Virus record (IMG/VR): IMGVR_UViG_3300017989_000104
Coordinates: 1 to 64,000 of that record
Source of the DNA: a virus
Direction: 5' to 3' (one strand)
Length of the DNA stretch: 64,000 nucleotides
This document shows, one piece after another, positions 60,400 to 64,000 of the stretch. Position 1 is the first letter of the stretch, and the number at the start of each line of letters is the position of its first letter. The position numbers and the translations under genes were made by a program. The notes under the pieces are model-generated. The model made no database searches. It was given only the letters and a program-made list of their open reading frames with translations, and was not told where the DNA came from.

Positions 60400-60631
60400 A
60401 AGATTTCATCGCCCTTGCCATTTGTTGTAGTGGAGACATTCCTTCTTCTAAATACATTTTTATGAATTCTTTACATTTTTTTTCATGTGCATAATATACT
60501 CTTAAATTGCATTGATAATCATATGAATTAAATGTAGTTTCATAATCTGTTTTCAATTCGCATATTTTGTTACATAAGAACCCCACGATACAATCATCGC
60601 AGGGATCATGCAATAATTCAAAATCAAGCAT
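60356..60631 (-). CDS. Small Cys-rich protein, third member of its family
   Basis: This 91-residue protein has CDDCIVGFLCNKICE, which matches the cores of the proteins at 55739 and 55911 (C-x2-C-I-V-x3-C-x3-C), but lacks the last Cys. A helical, basic remainder follows (CKEFIKMYLEEGMSP, MARAMKSYDN). Its start lies inside the end of the HNH-QueD gene. Function unknown. Confidence 0.55.
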   Translation of the reverse strand: MLDFELLHDPCDDCIVGFLCNKICELKTDYETTFNSYDYQCNLRVYYAHEKKCKEFIKMYLEEGMSPLQQMARAMKSYDNSERSKGIVFKE

Positions 60632-61676
60632 TATTATCCCATTTATAATGTTGAGTCAATTCATCATATAATGCCATCGCATATAATGGAGACAAAAACA
60701 TTCCCATTTGATTGACTGAAGCATTAGAGTTTGGAGTTTCCCATAGTTTAACTTCATATAATCCTTTGAGTTTTCCTTCAAATTCCAATTGTCTCCAAAT
60801 CCAATCACACATTACTTCAGCAGTTGGATTAAATTCAGGTAGTTCATCATTTAAGTATTTATGATCCAATGGTTCAATTACATATTTATTGATGATATTT
60901 TTAAGAGTTCCAAAATCCATTACCATTCCAGAGTGTAAATCAACTCTATTTCTAACAGTAATCTCCAATTTATATGTGTGACCATGAAGGTTTCTACATT
61001 TTCCGTTATAATTCAATAAATTATGGCATGAATCAAATGTAATAATTTTAGTTATCTCTGTATATGGGGTCTTTCGTGCTGCGTAATGTCTATCCATATG
61101 ATGAAATACACAATAACCTTCTAAATTAGTCAACATAAAGTTGTCATGATTTTCATCAATGTGATGAACATTTTCAACTTCTTTATCACAACCATGAATC
61201 AAACATTTATTATCATTATGATAATAATTATATATTTCCTTATATTTCCATTTTAAAAATGTATATACATTAAATTCAGGGTGATCAACTCCTTTCTTAT
61301 CTAACATTCCATTTTGTCTATTTTCATAAACACCATGTTCCCATTTTTTAGCAACAGTGTTTGATATTTTTTCAATGACTCCATCTTTGAACACAGGATT
61401 GTTATTTCCTCTTCTTCTCAAACCCATTACTTTATAACCTCTTCCTGGACAAATTTCTAACTCTCTCTTATGTACCAAAGAAGAATAACAATATAATCCA
61501 TCATTTTCCATAATTACTTTTGGAATTTCATTCATATAATATGTAGAGTTTAATAAAAACCAGTCTATTCTTTCTGATACTATATTAATATATTTTACAT
61601 GTTCTTCATCTGAACATGTGGATAAATGTGAATGTAATTGTTTAAATAAATTTCCACAAACTGGACATTTTTCCAT
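60624..61676 (-). CDS. queD: HNH nuclease domain fused to QueD (6-carboxytetrahydropterin synthase)
   Basis: This 350-residue protein has two unlike halves. Residues 1-200 have a zinc-finger start (CPVCGNLFKQLHSHLSTC), a NUMOD-like middle (RRRGNNNPVFKDG) and an HNH motif (HHIDENHD at 171-178, then LTNLEGYCVFHH at 182-193). Residues 205-350 are QueD: H218 and H231/H233 as zinc ligands (FDSCHNL, LHGHTY), catalytic-type C227, MDFGTLK, LDHKYLND, PTAEVMCDWIW and E313. QueD turns dihydroneopterin triphosphate into carboxytetrahydropterin for 7-deazaguanines. No internal start with a binding site precedes the QueD part, so a single chain is expected. FolE2 for the preceding step is at 33305. Confidence 0.82.
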   Translation of the reverse strand: MEKCPVCGNLFKQLHSHLSTCSDEEHVKYINIVSERIDWFLLNSTYYMNEIPKVIMENDGLYCYSSLVHKRELEICPGRGYKVMGLRRRGNNNPVFKDGVIEKISNTVAKKWEHGVYENRQNGMLDKKGVDHPEFNVYTFLKWKYKEIYNYYHNDNKCLIHGCDKEVENVHHIDENHDNFMLTNLEGYCVFHHMDRHYAARKTPYTEITKIITFDSCHNLLNYNGKCRNLHGHTYKLEITVRNRVDLHSGMVMDFGTLKNIINKYVIEPLDHKYLNDELPEFNPTAEVMCDWIWRQLEFEGKLKGLYEVKLWETPNSNASVNQMGMFLSPLYAMALYDELTQHYKWDNNA

Positions 61677-61677
61677 A

Positions 61678-62055
61678 TCATTTCTCCTTAAATTCAGTTA
61701 CTAGTTCTTTAATTTCTTTAGATAATCCATCTGATTTTAGTTTCATTTGCTCCATAAGCATTTTTTGTTTAAATACTCTTTCTTGTGTTTCATATGCACT
61801 CACTTCTCTAACTGAAACATCAAGTGCTTCTCCTACCTTTTTTCCTTCTTGTTTTATAAGTTCTATAAGAAAGTCAATATTTCTATGACAAATATCATGA
61901 AGCATGCCTTGATGTATGGTTGGTTTAATGATTTCATCAATCCAATATGTTTCACCATGTCCTTTACAATTTGGACATATTGTACTGATAGTAATAGTCT
62001 CTCTTACATTTCTTTCTCCCTTACATATTTCACATTTTCCATCATAATATTTCAT
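61678..62055 (-). CDS. DnaJ-type zinc-finger protein with coiled coil
   Basis: This 125-residue protein has CEICKGERNV and CPNCKGHGE, two C-x2-C-x-G knuckles like DnaJ zinc fingers, within the first 40 residues, then a helical coiled coil (VFKQKMLMEQMKLKSDGLSKE). No J domain is present. Such fingers may bind a client protein or nucleic acid. It overlaps the YefM/Phd-like gene by four bases and sits one base from the QueD gene. Confidence 0.6.
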   Translation of the reverse strand: MKYYDGKCEICKGERNVRETITISTICPNCKGHGETYWIDEIIKPTIHQGMLHDICHRNIDFLIELIKQEGKKVGEALDVSVREVSAYETQERVFKQKMLMEQMKLKSDGLSKEIKELVTEFKEK

Positions 62056-62264
62056 GATCTCTTACCCATATTCTTCATTTCTTCAAAGTCTTGAGCTAAA
62101 TATTTATCTGCATATCTGCGAAGCTCTAAATACTTTGAATGGGACATCAATACAGCTTTATCTCTTTCATGTTTTCTTATAACAATAACCTTTGTCTCAA
62201 CTTCATCTAAATACAATCCAAGATTATTTTTTAATTCAGTTGCTTTTACAAATTTAGTTTCCAT
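62052..62264 (-). CDS. YefM/Phd-type antitoxin-like protein without a toxin partner
   Basis: This 70-residue protein reads like the Phd/YefM fold: VKATELKNNLGLYLDEVETK, then VIVIRKHERDKAVLMSHSKYLEL, where the R/K-H-x-x-x-x-A-V-L-M-S motif and the S-x-x-Y/L helix are typical. A short basic end follows. No toxin (RelE/YoeB/Doc) gene lies on either side; the neighbours are topoisomerase and a zinc-finger gene. It may repress promoters or neutralise a host toxin released by infection. The start ATG overlaps the topoisomerase stop. Confidence 0.6.
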   Translation of the reverse strand: METKFVKATELKNNLGLYLDEVETKVIVIRKHERDKAVLMSHSKYLELRRYADKYLAQDFEEMKNMGKRS

Positions 62265-63574
62265 TATAATCCCTCATATTGATCCAAAACAAATTCATTT
62301 AATTTATTTAAATGTTCTTCAATCTCTGTTTTAGTTTCATAGAGTTTTGTGACGTCGAAATCCATTGTTATAAGTTTATTAAGACGATGCCTTCTCATCA
62401 AATCTTTAACTCTTTCAACAGATAAAGTTGATTCTTCACTCAATCGTTTATATGATTCATCAAGTGGTTCTTTATCTCTATTTGATAAAAAGGATCTTAA
62501 TGGTTCTCTTAATTTTGATAAATCTAAATTCTCTTGAATTTTCTCTTCATTTTTTGAATATTCAGAGTTCAACATTACCTTAGTAACTTCTGAGAAATTC
62601 TTATAACAATGTAGCAAAAATTCATCAACTGAACATAACTCAACCTGCCCATTTAAAGTAGATATCATTATCTCAAATGATATACTTCCTTTAAGGGCAG
62701 CTTTCAATTTCTTTACAAAATTGAGATATATTTTATCTCTATTTCTTTGCTTCAATACTTGGAATTGAATATTATTTCCTGAAGCAGCATTTGATAAATC
62801 AGCAAAACCAATATCACCATTATCCAATTCCTTTGAAAATTTTGATAATATTGAATTAAATCTTTTGCCTTCTGGCCAAGACTTTACAATAACCTTACAA
62901 CTATTTCTAAATTCTTCAATTATACCCTGAGTCTTAATTGCAGCTTTTCCTGTAGTCAGTAATTGTTTAAGGTCTTCGTCTGAGGATATAATCGTTGAAG
63001 AAGATACTGGTTTGATTATAGGTTCTGTATCAATTGCTTTAAGTAACCATAATAGTCGTTGATGTAAATCTTTCAATTTATAACATGGAATATAAGTACG
63101 ATATCCAAATCCAATTCCTTGTGTATAATCTCTTCCCAATAAACATACTGGGAACATTGATGGAAGAAAAATAGGTTCTTCGTCTAATTCAGATTCCTGT
63201 CTTTCAACATAATTTATCAATCTGAAAGAATTACTCATTGCAAATTTTGATAACTTTGCTTCAGTATATCTCATTGCAGCTGCTGGAGATGGTTCAACTC
63301 CTAAGTTATGTCCAAAGTTTCCTTGAGGATCAAGAAAACCTTGTTTAACCAATTGTGTAATTGTTCCATAACTTGTGCCATGTGGATGATAATGTCCAAT
63401 ACAATGTCCGTCTATTCTTGCTGACTTTACATATTTTTCTCTTGCAATCTCAAATGCTGAAAGAAGAACTCTCCTTTCAACAGGTTTGCAACCATCGTCT
63501 TTTAATGGGAAAGATCTAAATTCATTTACATATCTCCCATATGTTCTGTACATCTCTGGTATTAATTTATCCAT
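62264..63574 (-). CDS. gp52: Type II topoisomerase, medium (GyrA-like) subunit, T4 gp52
   Basis: This 436-residue protein is the DNA-cleaving subunit. It has KPVERRVLLSAFEIAR near 30-46, HYHPHGTSYGTI (61-72), NFGHNLGVEPSPAA (86-99) and MRYTEAKLSK (101-110), where Y103 is the catalytic tyrosine. A coiled-coil arm and a C-terminal part follow. It matches T4 gp52 in length (442) and pairs with the large subunit whose end lies at 63815-64000. It relieves supercoils during replication. It lies six bases after the 76-residue gene. Confidence 0.92.
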   Translation of the reverse strand: MDKLIPEMYRTYGRYVNEFRSFPLKDDGCKPVERRVLLSAFEIAREKYVKSARIDGHCIGHYHPHGTSYGTITQLVKQGFLDPQGNFGHNLGVEPSPAAAMRYTEAKLSKFAMSNSFRLINYVERQESELDEEPIFLPSMFPVCLLGRDYTQGIGFGYRTYIPCYKLKDLHQRLLWLLKAIDTEPIIKPVSSSTIISSDEDLKQLLTTGKAAIKTQGIIEEFRNSCKVIVKSWPEGKRFNSILSKFSKELDNGDIGFADLSNAASGNNIQFQVLKQRNRDKIYLNFVKKLKAALKGSISFEIMISTLNGQVELCSVDEFLLHCYKNFSEVTKVMLNSEYSKNEEKIQENLDLSKLREPLRSFLSNRDKEPLDESYKRLSEESTLSVERVKDLMRRHRLNKLITMDFDVTKLYETKTEIEEHLNKLNEFVLDQYEGL

Positions 63575-63579
63575 AAAAT

Positions 63580-63810
63580 TTAAATCTCCATGAATACAAC
63601 TTCATCAAATTCCTCTGCTCTTGACAACCTTCTGAAGATTACCACATTTGCCATTGCATCAACAATAAACATAACCATTTCAAATGGTTTAATCCTTTCA
63701 ATATAAGCATTAGCTGTCATATCTTTGTTGATTTTTTCAGCGTCTTTCAATTTCTCAACAAAATCGTGTACTGTAGTCTCCTCTGCTCCATTAGATAGAA
63801 TAATGTGCAT
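63580..63810 (-). CDS. Unknown small protein between topoisomerase subunits
   Basis: This 76-residue protein starts MHIILSNGAEETTVHDF and has helices (VEKLKDAEKINKDMTANAYIERI), ending in a strand (FEMVMFIVDAMANVVIF) and acidic tail. It has no known motif. It lies between gp39 and gp52 in the same unit. Confidence 0.55.
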   Translation of the reverse strand: MHIILSNGAEETTVHDFVEKLKDAEKINKDMTANAYIERIKPFEMVMFIVDAMANVVIFRRLSRAEEFDEVVFMEI

Positions 63811-63814
63811 AATT

Positions 63815-64000
63815 TTACCCCGCTAATAACATTCTTTTGTGTTCAACATCTGTAAATAGTTTTACAATTTTATCCAAGTCTTGAGAAAAGTCAACTTGAA
63901 TTAAATTGCGCGTCTTTTCATTCGTTGAAAAGGTTTCTAGTTGATCTGGATTAAATTCACCCAAACCTTTACACCGAGTAATTTTTCGGTTTTCGCTTTT
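63815..64000 (-). CDS. gp39: Type II topoisomerase, large (GyrB-like) subunit, C-terminal end, partial
   Basis: Only the last 61 residues lie in the window; the gene continues past the right edge. They read RCKGLGEFNPDQLETF, which is the conserved R-Y/C-K-G-L-G-E-M/F-x-P-x-Q-L of the TOPRIM half of GyrB/gp39, then a helical end (LDKIVKLFTDVEHKRML). The gp52 partner follows 240 bases downstream. This confirms the T4-type topoisomerase pair. Confidence 0.85.
   Translation of the reverse strand, partial: KSENRKITRCKGLGEFNPDQLETFSTNEKTRNLIQVDFSQDLDKIVKLFTDVEHKRMLLAG

Noticed and set aside
1-64000. tRNA genes
   Set aside because: No cloverleaf-like sequence was noticed in gaps between genes; a proper covariance-model scan would be needed to exclude them.

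Overview
This window reads as part of the genome of a large, low-GC, T4-like myovirus (a jumbo phage) of an unknown bacterial host. Recognisable T4-type proteins are a tail sheath, tail tube, gp25- and gp6-type baseplate wedge proteins, a gp26-type protein, a gp27-type hub candidate, a tape measure, a gp17-type terminase, gp46/gp47, a UvsW-type helicase and a type II topoisomerase (gp52 complete, gp39 C-terminus at the right edge). Added to these are near-complete single-chain beta and beta-prime subunits of a multisubunit RNA polymerase. Shine-Dalgarno sites are strong (GGAGG/AAGGAG), genes are packed with ATGA or TGATG overlaps, and no tRNA, integrase or repressor was seen. No host or named phage can be assigned from the sequence alone.

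Layout. 1-2430 is a 2.4 kb gene-free block whose bases follow a degenerate five-base rhythm. 2634-3750 (minus) holds a RAMP-like protein and a small partner. 3975-17158 (plus) is a virion block: structural protein, homing endonuclease, sheath, tube, gp26-like, gp25-like, gp6-like, and three interleaved membrane proteins with a twin CX3C motif. 17155-25724 (minus) carries a probable gp48/gp54-like protein, the 1533-residue tape measure, an HExxH protein and the terminase. 25876-26400 (plus) has a zinc-ribbon gene and a structured tail. 26408-34524 (minus) has the hub candidate, a DUF932-type protein, a methyltransferase, a polymerase-palm-like protein, small unknowns and FolE2. 34527-40276 is rpoB/rpoC. 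40696-45068 is a set of genes resembling ubiquitin-type conjugation: E2-like, E1-like with a possible fused Ubl, SAP-Ubl, a second E1-like and a JAMM protease. 45081-51106 adds a 1094-residue protein, a SPASM-type radical SAM enzyme and an HNH endonuclease. 51249-64000 is recombination, replication and topology: gp46, gp47, UvsW-like helicase, an HNH-QueD fusion, a YefM/Phd-like protein and topoisomerase subunits, with many small unknown genes.

How it may work together. A shared motif, AGAACAAATAATAAA, lies 26-74 bases upstream of six virion gene groups and is twice placed just behind a terminator. It is a good candidate for the late promoter, perhaps read by the phage RNA polymerase. FolE2 and QueD would supply the first two steps from GTP towards 7-deazaguanines, which some phages use to replace guanine in DNA. 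The ubiquitin-like genes run in the same direction as, and just upstream of, the RNA polymerase genes. This is the most unusual part of the window and could be a protein-modifying system acting on virion, polymerase or host proteins. These links are inferences from motifs and gene order.
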